NCBI RefSeq assembly: GCF_006542765.1
Contig: NZ_SKCD01000044.1
Span: forward strand, 1 to 64,000
Direction of reading: 5' to 3'
Length of the DNA: 64,000 bases
DNA from: Paenibacillus luteus
GTDB lineage: Bacteria > Bacillota > Bacilli > Paenibacillales > Paenibacillaceae
Part shown: piece by piece, positions 1 to 9,056 of the stretch
How positions within the stretch are numbered: position 1 is the stretch's first letter
How the letters are laid out: every line of letters starts with the position of its first letter
Notes under the pieces: model-generated
Told to the model about the DNA's origin: nothing
The model's database searches: none
Seen by the model: the letters and a program-made list of their open reading frames with translations, nothing else
Program-made: the position numbers and the translations under genes

Positions 1-247
1 CGTCACCGGTCCTTATAGAAAAATATGGCTCTACAACAACATTCCTCCATTACCTCTAAGATGTCGATGTTGAAAATCTAAGAACGAGTGAGAATACGGG
101 AGTAAACATTACTTTATAGTGGGAGGTGATGCAAGAAAAAAATGATGTCATTCAGGATTAATGCAGGGGGCGTTAGTTCATTGGTTTATTCAACTTTAAA
201 GGGAAGGACAAGAATGAGAGTCGTTGGCTTTCACTTGAGCAGATGAT
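1..247. other. Leader region before the first gene; possible tail of an upstream gene
   Basis: No gene is recognised. Two forward frames stay open from the window edge (to stops at about 57-59 and 71-73), so the end of an upstream gene may lie here, but neither short peptide is recognisable. Two 10-codon ORFs have good ribosome binding sites: one at 128-160 after GGGAGGTG and one at 214-246 after GGGAAGG. The second ends at TGA 244-246, directly before the ATG of the next gene at 248. Confidence 0.3.
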
Positions 248-1096
248 ATGGGCATACTGAGATTTAATTATCGTTCCGAAATTTTAAGCCTTACGACTAA
301 TATTACGATATGTTATCCAACGGGCAATTTGACGTCAAGTCTGGGCTATGAGGATCCTCATTCGGAAATTCGAAGGAAAAAAGCGTATTGCCCGGGCATG
401 AAGTTTCAAACCGTTTATTTACTGCACGGGGGCGGCGAGGACGATACCGTTCCTTACCGCTATACGCAGCTGGAGGAATATGCGGAGCGCAACATGGTCA
501 TGCTTGTTTCTCCTTCGGTTAATGACAGCTTGTATGCGAATACGAAGTACGGCTTTAAGTATTTCGATTATTTGACGCAGGAGTTGCCCTTGGTGGTGCA
601 ATCGCTGTTCGCATCGGCGCCGGGCAGGAGCCATACATTTGCAGTCGGACTGGCAATGGGAGGCAACGGGGCTCTAGCGCTAGGATTGATGAGACCGGAC
701 CTGTACGAGGCCGTGGTAGACTTGTCCGGCGGAATCGGCATGACGCTGGACCGCGAGGGTTACAAGGAAAGTTTGAACTGGGAGTTTCCTCTCGTCCGCA
801 ACACACTTCCGGGCGAGGACGAGTACATTGGCTCGGAGCATGACCTGCGCTACCATGCGGAGAGAATCAGATTGGAAGGCAAGAAGGCGCCGACGTTCTT
901 TATAGGTGTGGGTACAGAGGATTTCATCCGAGATCGCGTATACCAAGATTACGCCGTGTTGGCTGAGCTGGGATTTGACACCAGGTATGAGGAAGCACCG
1001 GGTCTCGGCCATGACTATCGGTTCTGGAACGCGTATCTCGATAAAGCGCTCAGTTCATGGCTTCCACTTAAGCGGGCACCGATTTATGGGGTCTAA
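248..1096 (+). CDS. EstA-type alpha/beta hydrolase lacking the nucleophile serine
   Basis: A 282-residue protein resembling the tributyrin esterase / EstA (esterase D) family. The oxyanion-loop region reads LLHGGGED, and the usual Asp (in GTEDF) and His (in GLGHDY) of the triad are in place. The nucleophile elbow, normally GLSMGG, reads GLAMGG, so the catalytic serine is alanine at about residue 136. It is probably not an ordinary serine esterase; it could bind a ligand or be a decayed enzyme. There is no signal peptide, so it is cytoplasmic. ATG 248 has a poor ribosome binding site and sits 1 base past the stop of a 10-codon ORF, which suggests coupled re-initiation. It is the first gene of an ABC-transport operon, 34 bases before the binding-protein start. 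Confidence 0.75.
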   Translation: MGILRFNYRSEILSLTTNITICYPTGNLTSSLGYEDPHSEIRRKKAYCPGMKFQTVYLLHGGGEDDTVPYRYTQLEEYAERNMVMLVSPSVNDSLYANTKYGFKYFDYLTQELPLVVQSLFASAPGRSHTFAVGLAMGGNGALALGLMRPDLYEAVVDLSGGIGMTLDREGYKESLNWEFPLVRNTLPGEDEYIGSEHDLRYHAERIRLEGKKAPTFFIGVGTEDFIRDRVYQDYAVLAELGFDTRYEEAPGLGHDYRFWNAYLDKALSSWLPLKRAPIYGV

Positions 1097-1130
1097 TAAA
1101 AAGATTTTTACAACAAGGAGGATGTATGGC

Positions 1131-2630
1131 ATGTTGAAAAAGACCATTAGCACGATATCCGTTCTGGCATTGACGCTTACTATGTTAGCAGGCTGCGCCA
1201 AGGATAACACAGGTGCAAACTCGGGAGAAAGCTCGTCTAAGGAAGAGCCATATACCGTTAACTTTGCCTATCACGCGCCCAAAGAAGGCAATCAGGCCGA
1301 AGTAAACGAACGGATTAACGAGCTGACAATGAAGGATCTGAATATGAAAGTAAATCTGATGCCGATTACATGGGATACCTATAATTCCAAAATGCCCATG
1401 ATGCTGGCCGCGCAGGAGCCGATTGACATCTCCTTTGTATTTGCTTTCAGCTTGCCGAACTTTATTGATCAAGGCTATATTGTAGACGCTTCCGACTACG
1501 AAGAGTATACAAAGGATCTGTACAATGTGGTAGGTGATGACTTGCAGGGCGGCTATATCGGCGACATGCTAGCCGGCTTCCCTATGATGAACGTTCGAGG
1601 CACGCCATCGGGTCTGTTCGTTCGCAAAGATATTTTTGAGCAGCTAGGATACAAGACATCGGACTTCAACGTAACTACGAATGATATGTCGAGCTTCAAT
1701 CAAATTACGGAATTGTTCGCTAAGGTTAAGGAGAAGTATCCTGACCTGACGCCGTTTGATGGTTTCCGCACTTTCGGACTTAATACGATTACGTATGTGG
1801 ACGGAGTGGGCGACAACTTCGGCGTTCTGGAAAACTACGGTCAGACGGACGAAATAACGAACTATTATGAATCCGATCTGTTCAAGCAGTTCTCGCTGGT
1901 GAACCGCGAATGGTTCACCAAAGGTTATTCCTCCAAGGATATCGCCGTAGACAAGGAGCTTGGTCAGGCCAAGATGAAAGCAGGAAAAACCTTTGCTTTC
2001 TTTGCCTCATACGGAGCAAACGCCATTACTGACGTGAAATCGCAAACTGGCTACGATACGGTTCTAATTCCGGTATCAGACAAGATGAAGTCGACAACAG
2101 CCGTTAACGGAGCGCTAAACGTTGTGCTCAACACATCTGCCGATAAAGCAAAGGCATTCCAGTTCCTGAACTGGGCTTACAACAGCAAGGAGTTTAATGA
2201 TCTGATTAACTGGGGAGTTCCGGACAAGGACTGGGTTGTCAATGCTGATGGTCAAGCCGATTATCCGGAGGGCGTCGATGCTACGTCTGTAAATTATCAT
2301 TCTGATTACGGATTTATCTATCCAAATCAATATTTGATGACTCCTTGGGCAGGCAGTCCGCAAGATATCTGGGAAAAATATAAAGCATTCAGCGATGACG
2401 CGTTGGCATCCCGTGCATTCGGCTTTACTTTCGACTCCTCGTCAGTTGCGACGGAGCAGTCTCAATTGGCTGCGGTATTAGCCAAGTATGAGAATGCCAT
2501 CTCGTTCGGAGCGGTCGATCCCGAGCCGGCGCTGAAGAAGTTTAATGAGGAATTGTACAACGCCGGTCTGCAGACGGTAATGGACGAGAAGCAAAAACAA
2601 CTTGACGCCTGGCTGGCTGAGCAGAAGTAA
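1131..2630 (+). CDS. Extracellular solute-binding lipoprotein of a carbohydrate ABC transporter (LplA-type)
   Basis: A 499-residue lipoprotein. The chosen ATG follows AAGGAGG (1115-1121) by 9 bases and gives a short basic N-terminus, a hydrophobic stretch and the lipobox LAGC at about residues 18-21. An in-frame ATG at 1122 is too close to the ribosome binding site. The length and the pairing with two permeases of LplB and YtcP type fit the large binding proteins of CUT1 systems common in Paenibacillus, which usually import oligosaccharides. No ATPase gene is present in the operon; such systems normally borrow a shared MsmX-type ATPase. The substrate is unknown, but the esterase and fructokinase-like neighbours suggest an acylated sugar or oligosaccharide. 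Confidence 0.88.
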   Translation: MLKKTISTISVLALTLTMLAGCAKDNTGANSGESSSKEEPYTVNFAYHAPKEGNQAEVNERINELTMKDLNMKVNLMPITWDTYNSKMPMMLAAQEPIDISFVFAFSLPNFIDQGYIVDASDYEEYTKDLYNVVGDDLQGGYIGDMLAGFPMMNVRGTPSGLFVRKDIFEQLGYKTSDFNVTTNDMSSFNQITELFAKVKEKYPDLTPFDGFRTFGLNTITYVDGVGDNFGVLENYGQTDEITNYYESDLFKQFSLVNREWFTKGYSSKDIAVDKELGQAKMKAGKTFAFFASYGANAITDVKSQTGYDTVLIPVSDKMKSTTAVNGALNVVLNTSADKAKAFQFLNWAYNSKEFNDLINWGVPDKDWVVNADGQADYPEGVDATSVNYHSDYGFIYPNQYLMTPWAGSPQDIWEKYKAFSDDALASRAFGFTFDSSSVATEQSQLAAVLAKYENAISFGAVDPEPALKKFNEELYNAGLQTVMDEKQKQLDAWLAEQK

Positions 2631-2639
2631 TGCCGTTTC

Positions 2640-2666
2640 GGAAGCGGCCGCGATGCGGCTGCTTCC
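2640..2666 (+). other. Intra-operon hairpin between binding-protein and permease genes
   Basis: An inverted repeat (GGAAGCGGCCGC and GCGGCTGCTTCC, one mismatch, 3-base loop) begins 9 bases after the stop codon of the binding-protein gene. No T-run follows, so it is unlikely to be a full terminator. It resembles the mRNA-stabilising or attenuating hairpins that keep binding-protein expression above that of the permeases. A comparable hairpin follows the other binding-protein gene at 39924-39967. Confidence 0.6.
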
Positions 2667-2696
2667 TGATGATGGACAGGAAAGGAACTGACCGAT

Positions 2697-3611
2697 ATGA
2701 ATAAACTAATCGTTTTCAAGAAACTAAAACCTTTCTTGCCACTGTATTTGATGATGATCCCATGTGTCACTTACCTCATTATTAATAATTACATTCCGAT
2801 GGTGGGAATTATTTCTGCTTTCAAATCGTTTAAAGCAACAGAAGGGTTACTGGGCAGTCCTTGGGTAGGTTTGAAAAACTTTGAATTCTTATTCCGGACA
2901 AGCGATATAGGCGTCATTATTAGGAATACCTTGCTATATAATGTAGCGTTTATTTTGGTCAATAATTTCGTTGGCATTATATTGGCCATTCTTATAACCG
3001 GCGTCAAGAACGATAGGCTGAAAAAGGTATATCAAAGCTCCGTATTGCTTCCCTTTACCATGTCGATGGTCGTGATTAGCTATGTGGTCTTTGCATTTCT
3101 TAGCCAACAGAACGGGATGCTGAACAACAGCATCTTACAAAACAATCCTGTTGAGTGGTACAGTGATGCAACTTGGTGGCCGCTTATTCTGACGCTTGTA
3201 CAATGCTGGAAATATGTGGGATACGGTGCCTTGATTTATATTGCCGGGATATCGGTGATCGATCGTTCGTTGTATGAAGCAGGCGCGATCGACGGTGCGG
3301 GCACATGGAAACAAATGACGCATATCACGCTTCCTGCACTGGTACCGTCTATCATTACGTTGTTCCTGCTCAGCATCGGAAGAATCTTTTATTCGGATTT
3401 TGGATTGTTCTATTTGATACCGCAAAATTCCGGTATGTTGTTCGATGTGACAGCGACGATCGATACGTACGTTTACAGCGCTTTGATGTCGCCGGGAGGC
3501 ATTGGTCGTTCAGCTGCGGCGGGTCTGGTGCAGGCGATTGTTGGTTTCGTCCTTGTCTTGCTAGTTAATGCTATTGTACGTAAATTCAGCTCGAAAGACG
3601 CTATTTTCTAA
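2697..3611 (+). CDS. Carbohydrate ABC transporter permease, LplB-type
   Basis: A 304-residue polytopic membrane protein with about six hydrophobic segments. It has the N-terminal IP-x(4)-LI-x-NNYIPM pattern typical of LplB-like permeases, and the cytoplasmic EAA loop reads EAGAIDGAG followed 10 residues on by LP, the site that contacts the ATPase. The start ATG is 10 bases after AAAGGA. It should form a heterodimeric channel with the permease encoded 27 bases downstream, fed by the binding protein at 1131. Confidence 0.9.
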   Translation: MNKLIVFKKLKPFLPLYLMMIPCVTYLIINNYIPMVGIISAFKSFKATEGLLGSPWVGLKNFEFLFRTSDIGVIIRNTLLYNVAFILVNNFVGIILAILITGVKNDRLKKVYQSSVLLPFTMSMVVISYVVFAFLSQQNGMLNNSILQNNPVEWYSDATWWPLILTLVQCWKYVGYGALIYIAGISVIDRSLYEAGAIDGAGTWKQMTHITLPALVPSIITLFLLSIGRIFYSDFGLFYLIPQNSGMLFDVTATIDTYVYSALMSPGGIGRSAAAGLVQAIVGFVLVLLVNAIVRKFSSKDAIF

Positions 3612-3638
3612 AGAAGGAATGAGGGGAGGCAGAAGGCC

Positions 3639-4514
3639 ATGACATACAATAAAACGCACCAGACGGTATCCCATATCATATTGATGCTTGTCACGCTGGC
3701 TATGATAGTCCCTTTGCTGCTGTTGTTTATCTCTTCCGTGACGGATGAGAAGATACTGGTTGCCAATGGTTATTCGTTTTTTCCCGAAAAGCTTAGTTTT
3801 GGCGCATACGAGTATATTTCGGCGAATTCAAGCACGATTTTCAAAGCATACGGCATTACAATTGTTGCAACGGCGATCGGTACGGTTGTCGGTTTGCTTA
3901 TTACGGGCATGATGGGGTTTGCGTTATCGATCAAAGGCTTGCCTGGCAAAAGCGTTATCAGCTTTTTTGTATTTTTCACCATGCTCTTTAACGGAGGATT
4001 GGTCCCATCCTATATCATGTGGACAAGTCTTGGAATTGTCAATTCGATCTGGGCTTACGTCATACCGTTCCTATTGACGAATGCATTTAGCATTATTCTG
4101 ATACGATCGTATTTTGCATCTAACATTCCAAATGAACTTTACGATTCTGCAAAAATCGACGGGGCGGGATATTTCCGTATATTCATGGTTATCGGCCTGC
4201 CGCTGGGCAAGCCCATCCTCGTTACGATAGGCCTGTTCGCATGTCTGAACTACTGGAACGACTGGCAGAACGGCTTGTATTTCATTAGCGATCCGGACAT
4301 GCTCAGCATTCAGGCGCTCCTGAATAAAATGAATCAAAACATGCAGGCTGTCATTACCTACACCAGCACGAGTTCCAGTGCCGCAGCATCTTTGCCTCAT
4401 GTGTCGATTCGAATGGGAATCGCCTTTGTAGCGATTCTGCCTATTCTGGTCATGTACCCGTTCCTGCAGAAATATTTTGCGAGTGGCATTATGGGTGGGG
4501 CAGTCAAAGGGTAA
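3639..4514 (+). CDS. Carbohydrate ABC transporter permease, YtcP/AraQ-type
   Basis: A 291-residue membrane protein with about six transmembrane segments. The EAA loop is the slightly divergent DSAKIDGAG followed by GLPLGKP, as in YtcP-type second permeases of CUT1 importers. The C-terminus ends in the conserved YPFLQKYFASGI-x-GGAVKG form. The start is preceded by GGGGAGG. It partners the permease upstream; no ATPase gene follows, so a shared ATPase elsewhere is expected. Confidence 0.9.
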   Translation: MTYNKTHQTVSHIILMLVTLAMIVPLLLLFISSVTDEKILVANGYSFFPEKLSFGAYEYISANSSTIFKAYGITIVATAIGTVVGLLITGMMGFALSIKGLPGKSVISFFVFFTMLFNGGLVPSYIMWTSLGIVNSIWAYVIPFLLTNAFSIILIRSYFASNIPNELYDSAKIDGAGYFRIFMVIGLPLGKPILVTIGLFACLNYWNDWQNGLYFISDPDMLSIQALLNKMNQNMQAVITYTSTSSSAAASLPHVSIRMGIAFVAILPILVMYPFLQKYFASGIMGGAVKG

Positions 4515-4550
4515 CAGAATGAGAGGTTGGAAGGGAGGAGACGGTGCATA

Positions 4551-6044
4551 ATGAATGAGATAAAAAAAACGGTCGTCGGAAACGTTTATATACCTCCAGG
4601 GACGCCAAATGATGAGAATCGGGATTATTTGCCTGAAGCTATCAAAGGTTCGGATATGGTTGTCAACGAAAACGGGAACAATTCCCGGCCTTATCCCGCC
4701 AGACTTAAGGAATATACGGCGGTTGTCGATGGAGAACCACCAAGTTCATGGTACGAATATGTTCCGTCATCCTATGACGGGACGAGCAAGGTACCGTTGG
4801 TCATTTCGCTGCATGGCGGATTAATGACCGGCTGGGGACAAGCTATTTATTCGTCATGGACGCTGATATCCGAGCGGGAAGGGTTTATCGTGTTATTACC
4901 CGATGCGAGCGAGAGACGGGTATGGATGGTCGAATGCGAGAAAAAGACGCTTGACCTTTTCGGCAAGCCGAATCCGGAAGGGTTCTACCTCCACACGCCA
5001 CCGCAAGATCCCGATGAAAACCGGGATATGAAGGTTGTACGGGAGCTGATGGTGCTCATGGGGCGGAAATACAGCATCGACGAAAGCCGCATTTATATAC
5101 ACGGTATGTCCATGGGGGATATCATGGCGAGCCAATTGGCACGCCATTATGGCGGCAGCTTCGCCGGTGCGGCCGGCTCGGCGGGTCTCACCTGGCCCGA
5201 GGTTATCTGGGATGAGCATGGCGAAGTGATAAATGCTTCCGGGGCGCTTGCGGTATGGCAATCCCGCATGGAGCATGACAGCGTGCCGCTACACGATAAA
5301 GAAACGGATCAGTTCGTCAAGCTGAACCGGGAGTACTGGAAGCATGTGAACGGTTGTCACGATTTACCGGAAATTCGGATTGAAGGCGAGAACAACTTTG
5401 CATTCTACCGCGGGGAACTGGCGGATTACGTCTATCATGAAGTCAAAAACCGGGATCACGGACAGACGTTTGACGACGCGGAACTGGTGTGGGATTACCT
5501 CTTCTCCGGAGTCCGGCGCGATCAAACGGGAATTCCATCGAGCGGCGAGCCGCTCCTGCCAAGACGCGGAGATGGTTGGGCAATCGCGCTGGCGGACGGC
5601 AGCGCTAAAGCCTATGTGCATAACCGTCTGATTTCCATAAGCGGAGCGGTCTTTAAGCATCGGAAGCTCAAATATCACGGTTTGAACGGCGATGTCATTG
5701 TCCGTGGCGAATATTTTATGGTACCGGTGTCCTTCGCTGCTTCGTTGCTAGGCGGAACGCTTTACGTATCAGAAGAGGGGCGTTCTGCAGAAATCTATCT
5801 GGACCATGGAGTCGGATTTCAATTTGCGCAAGGGAGTGTGGGATGCGTGGCGGGCAATCGGGTACAATCCATGTCTTGTGAAGCTATCTATCGTGAGGGC
5901 GAGTTGTATATTCCTATCGAGTGGATATTCCAGCGGCACTACAATCGGCACGTTACTTCCTATGGCGATGTGCTCTACATGACGGACCATTACGCAGAAT
6001 TGTCGCAATATATGGCTGAACTGATTCGCGATGAGATTCTATAA
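4551..6044 (+). CDS. PHB-depolymerase-family esterase with a C-terminal copper-amine-oxidase-N-like domain
   Basis: A 497-residue protein. Residues ~60-325 form an alpha/beta hydrolase of the poly(3-hydroxybutyrate) depolymerase / feruloyl-esterase type: oxyanion motif SLHGG near residue 85, nucleophile elbow GMSMG with Ser at about 186, and a late His in NRDHG. Residues ~345-490 look like the copper-amine-oxidase N-terminal-like 'stalk' domain (VRGEYFMVPVSFAASLLGG, then LYIPIEWI). That domain is usually on secreted proteins, yet no signal peptide is visible. The start was set at ATG 4551, 12 bases after GGGAGG; an upstream TTG (4527) lacks support. It probably removes acyl groups from an imported sugar; the exact ester is unknown. 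Confidence 0.75.
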   Translation: MNEIKKTVVGNVYIPPGTPNDENRDYLPEAIKGSDMVVNENGNNSRPYPARLKEYTAVVDGEPPSSWYEYVPSSYDGTSKVPLVISLHGGLMTGWGQAIYSSWTLISEREGFIVLLPDASERRVWMVECEKKTLDLFGKPNPEGFYLHTPPQDPDENRDMKVVRELMVLMGRKYSIDESRIYIHGMSMGDIMASQLARHYGGSFAGAAGSAGLTWPEVIWDEHGEVINASGALAVWQSRMEHDSVPLHDKETDQFVKLNREYWKHVNGCHDLPEIRIEGENNFAFYRGELADYVYHEVKNRDHGQTFDDAELVWDYLFSGVRRDQTGIPSSGEPLLPRRGDGWAIALADGSAKAYVHNRLISISGAVFKHRKLKYHGLNGDVIVRGEYFMVPVSFAASLLGGTLYVSEEGRSAEIYLDHGVGFQFAQGSVGCVAGNRVQSMSCEAIYREGELYIPIEWIFQRHYNRHVTSYGDVLYMTDHYAELSQYMAELIRDEIL

Positions 6045-6059
6045 AGGAGTGGCTTATTT

Positions 6060-6734
6060 ATGGAAGGGAAGAAATCAAATCAAGTACATGGAGCTCCCGA
6101 GCTTGATATGCTAAAGCAACTGGGGACGTTTATGCAGGAGCGAAGACTGGCTAATTACACCCAACTAAACCGTTTGGCGCACAGGAACGGCGTGGTATTC
6201 GCAGGTGATTCTATAACCGAGCATTTCCCCGTACATGAATTGCTTGTATCGGAGATACCTATCTACAACCGGGGCATAAGCGGGTATACGACACGGGGCA
6301 TGCTTCGCAACCTGCGGCATCTTGTCCTAGATCTCGAGCCCTCGCAAGTGTTCTTGCTCATTGGCACGAATGATCTGGGAGAGGGGGATCAGCACCAAGA
6401 AATTGTTACCCGCATCGCTGACTTGTGCTCGGCTATACGGGACGGAGCTCCAGCAGCATCCCTGACTGTTTTGTCTGTTTATCCTGTCAATCCGCACGCA
6501 GAGCAAAACATGCCGTTTCCGGTCGTGGGCTCGCGTACGAATGAAGAAATAATTGAGATGAACGAGGCTATAAGCAAGTTCGCAGACCAACTGCACATTC
6601 AATATCTGAGCTTGTATGATCTTCTAGCGGACGAAAATGGATGGTTGCAAGCTGCGTATACGTATGACGGGCTGCATTTGAATGTATCCGGATACGAGGC
6701 GGTAAGCGCGGAAATTCAGAAGCTATTGTTATGA
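6060..6734 (+). CDS. SGNH/GDSL-family hydrolase (likely carbohydrate esterase)
   Basis: A 224-residue protein with all four SGNH blocks: GDSI with nucleophile Ser near residue 51, the block II Gly in NRGISGY, GTND (Asn) near residue 103, and DGLHLNVSGY carrying the Asp-x-x-His pair near the C-terminus. The family includes acetylxylan and other sugar O-acetyl esterases. No signal peptide is seen. AAAGGAG precedes the start. As the third hydrolase of the operon it supports intracellular de-esterification of an imported substrate. Confidence 0.85.
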   Translation: MEGKKSNQVHGAPELDMLKQLGTFMQERRLANYTQLNRLAHRNGVVFAGDSITEHFPVHELLVSEIPIYNRGISGYTTRGMLRNLRHLVLDLEPSQVFLLIGTNDLGEGDQHQEIVTRIADLCSAIRDGAPAASLTVLSVYPVNPHAEQNMPFPVVGSRTNEEIIEMNEAISKFADQLHIQYLSLYDLLADENGWLQAAYTYDGLHLNVSGYEAVSAEIQKLLL

Positions 6735-6774
6735 CAAGCTTGCTCAGAAATATGAGCTACGAGGGACTACAAAC

Positions 6775-8013
6775 ATGAATAAAACCAACACGCCCGTAAG
6801 CCTGTCCGGAGACAGGCAAACCATTTGGAATCCGACGTTTACTTATATTTTTATTATTAATGTCGCTTTGAACATGGCACAGTTTATGATGAACACGCTC
6901 ATCCCCAATTATGCAGAGCATCTGGGAGCTACGGCTGTTATTATCGGCGTGGTCTCAAGCTTGTTCGCGGTTACCGCGCTGGGCATTCGGCCCATTGTAG
7001 GCCCCGCGACCGGCTATTTTCGGAATAATAGGCTGCTTGCGGTTGCAGTTGGCATTATTGCGCTGGCGTTTGTGTCTTATGCGTTTGCTGATAGTATATC
7101 AATTCTAATGTTAGGACGATTGCTTCATGGCATCGGCATGGGCTTTCTGGCGCCGCTGTCGTTGGCACTAGCCAGCGATGCACTGCCGAGCAGCAAACTC
7201 GCTTCCGGCATTGGTATATTTTCTCTGGGACAAGCAGTCGCAACCGCTGTAGGTCCGATGCTTGGTCTGGAGCTGGTTCATGCGTTTGGCTATTCCGCCA
7301 CGTTTATTATCGGAGCCGTCATTATGCTCGCGGTACTGCTAATGGCGTTGAGGCTGAAAACGGACGTACCGGACAAGTCAGCTGGGTTCAAAATATCACT
7401 GAACAATATCATTGCTGTCGAGGTGGTCGTGCCGTCGGTAATCATGTTTTTTCTTGCGGGGGCGTACTCCTGTATTAATTCGTTTATTCTGATCTATGGC
7501 AAGGCGAACGGAGTAAAGGAAATCGGCTTGTTTTTTACCGCTTATGCTGTCTGTGTCCTGTTCTCTCGTCCATTCAGCGGAAGAATAGCCGATAAATATG
7601 GTTTGAGCACCATGTTGGTGCCGGGCATCTTCATCTTTGCCCTTTCCTTTATCCTCATCAGTTTCGCCCGCTCGCTTCCGATGTTTCTCCTTGCAGGGGC
7701 GGTATCCGCCTTCGGCTACGGCATTTGTCAACCGATTATACAAACGATGTGCATGAAGCTGGTAGACAAAGAGAGGCGCGGTATAGCGGGCAATACTAGT
7801 TACATCGGCGTTGATCTAGGATATTTGTTGACGCCTACCATTGCCGGAGCTATCGTGACGTACGTGCAAAGCCGCGGCGGAAGCCCGGTGGAGGGGTATT
7901 CTATTATGTTTCAAACGATGACCATTCCCATTATCGCAGCATTTGTCGTCTTTATGATGACACGTAAGCGCCTGTTGAAACAGGAGCATGTCACTAAGGA
8001 AGTGCAATTGTAA
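6775..8013 (+). CDS. Major facilitator superfamily transporter
   Basis: A 412-residue protein with about 12 hydrophobic segments and an MFS motif A-like loop between helices 2 and 3 (GPATGYFRNNR) and again near the middle (RPFSGRIADKYG). It resembles the drug/sugar exporter-type MFS carriers of Firmicutes. It lies 40 bases after the SGNH gene and 20 before the sugar kinase, so it is probably co-transcribed. It could import a released monosaccharide or export a by-product; the sequence does not decide. Confidence 0.85.
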   Translation: MNKTNTPVSLSGDRQTIWNPTFTYIFIINVALNMAQFMMNTLIPNYAEHLGATAVIIGVVSSLFAVTALGIRPIVGPATGYFRNNRLLAVAVGIIALAFVSYAFADSISILMLGRLLHGIGMGFLAPLSLALASDALPSSKLASGIGIFSLGQAVATAVGPMLGLELVHAFGYSATFIIGAVIMLAVLLMALRLKTDVPDKSAGFKISLNNIIAVEVVVPSVIMFFLAGAYSCINSFILIYGKANGVKEIGLFFTAYAVCVLFSRPFSGRIADKYGLSTMLVPGIFIFALSFILISFARSLPMFLLAGAVSAFGYGICQPIIQTMCMKLVDKERRGIAGNTSYIGVDLGYLLTPTIAGAIVTYVQSRGGSPVEGYSIMFQTMTIPIIAAFVVFMMTRKRLLKQEHVTKEVQL

Positions 8014-8033
8014 ACGGAGGGAGTAAAGGAAGC

Positions 8034-8999
8034 ATGAGGGATGTTATCGCGGTTGGCGAATTGTTGGTCGACATGTTTCGTGACGAATCGATAGACGGCG
8101 GCGATTGGAGGTATGTCAGTCAGGCGGGAGGTGCACCGGCCAATGTGCTGGCTGCACTAGCGAGACTTGGAAGAAAAACCACATTGATCAGCAAAACGGG
8201 TAACGATGAATTTGGTCGCTTTCTGATGGAGGCATTGCTTAGTGCCGGCGTAGACGGAAGCGGGGTGATTCGGGATATGGGGAGCAATACGATGCTTGCA
8301 TTCGTCCACTTGGACAGGGATGGCGATCGTTCCTTTAGTTTTTATAGAAATCCTGGTGCGGATCAGTTGCTGGAGGAGCGGGAGATGGACTGGAGTCTGA
8401 TCGACAGCGGCTCCATTGTGCATGCAGGCTCAGTGTCGCTGACGCATGAGCCATCCGCATCCGCCACGCTGGCGGCATTACGGTATGCCAGAGCCTCGGG
8501 CAAAACCATTTCGTTCGACCCTAATTTACGGCCAGCGCTTTGGTCTTCTCTCGAGCATGCGCGAACGATGATTTACGAAGCGCTGTATTATGCCGATGTG
8601 GTCAAGGTGTCAGAGGAGGAACTAAAGTTCCTGACCGGCACCGACGATCCAAACCAGGGTTCGCTCCAACTGTTGGAACGGTTTGGTACCAAAGTAATTC
8701 TGGTAAGTCTCGGCGGCGAGGGGAGCTACTGCCGAATCGGCACGTGTACATGTGCCGTAGAGGCGTATCCGGTAAACCCGGTAGATACGACAGGTGCGGG
8801 CGATACCTTTCTTGGTGCGTTCCTGCATATGCTGCTGGAGAACGATAAACCTCCGGAGCAATGGAGCCTAGAGGAGATTCAAGCGGCATTATTGTTCGCC
8901 AATGCGGCTGCCGCTCTGGTGACGACGAGGAAAGGCGCTTTGAATTCTATGCCTGATTCGGAAGAGATTAATAGGTTGATGATGAGTTGTCAGAAGTAG
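8034..8999 (+). CDS. PfkB-family carbohydrate kinase (fructokinase-like)
   Basis: A 321-residue ribokinase-like sugar kinase. It starts with the family pattern VIAVGELLVDMF, has the N-terminal GG-x-PANVLAALARLG motif around residues 32-46, and the C-terminal signature DTTGAGDTFLGAF near residue 250 with the catalytic base Asp. Similarity is greatest to bacterial fructokinases (ScrK/FrcK type). It is the last gene of the operon and is followed by a strong terminator. It presumably phosphorylates the sugar released by the upstream esterases and transporter. Confidence 0.87.
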   Translation: MRDVIAVGELLVDMFRDESIDGGDWRYVSQAGGAPANVLAALARLGRKTTLISKTGNDEFGRFLMEALLSAGVDGSGVIRDMGSNTMLAFVHLDRDGDRSFSFYRNPGADQLLEEREMDWSLIDSGSIVHAGSVSLTHEPSASATLAALRYARASGKTISFDPNLRPALWSSLEHARTMIYEALYYADVVKVSEEELKFLTGTDDPNQGSLQLLERFGTKVILVSLGGEGSYCRIGTCTCAVEAYPVNPVDTTGAGDTFLGAFLHMLLENDKPPEQWSLEEIQAALLFANAAAALVTTRKGALNSMPDSEEINRLMMSCQK

Positions 9000-9016
9000 C
9001 ATTTAGGAAGTGCTAC

Positions 9017-9056
9017 ATAGCGGTACAGGGAGCTATTCCTGCATCGCTATTTTTTA
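9017..9056 (+). terminator. Rho-independent terminator of the first operon
   Basis: A hairpin starting ATAGCG and closing CGCTAT, with further pairing inside (about 12 base pairs), followed by TTTTTT. It begins 18 bases past the kinase stop codon. Confidence 0.8.

Noticed and set aside
906-1130. N-terminal extension of the first binding protein
   Set aside because: The in-frame codons overlap the esterase gene and would bury the lipoprotein signal; AAGGAGG at 1115-1121 fixes the start at 1131.
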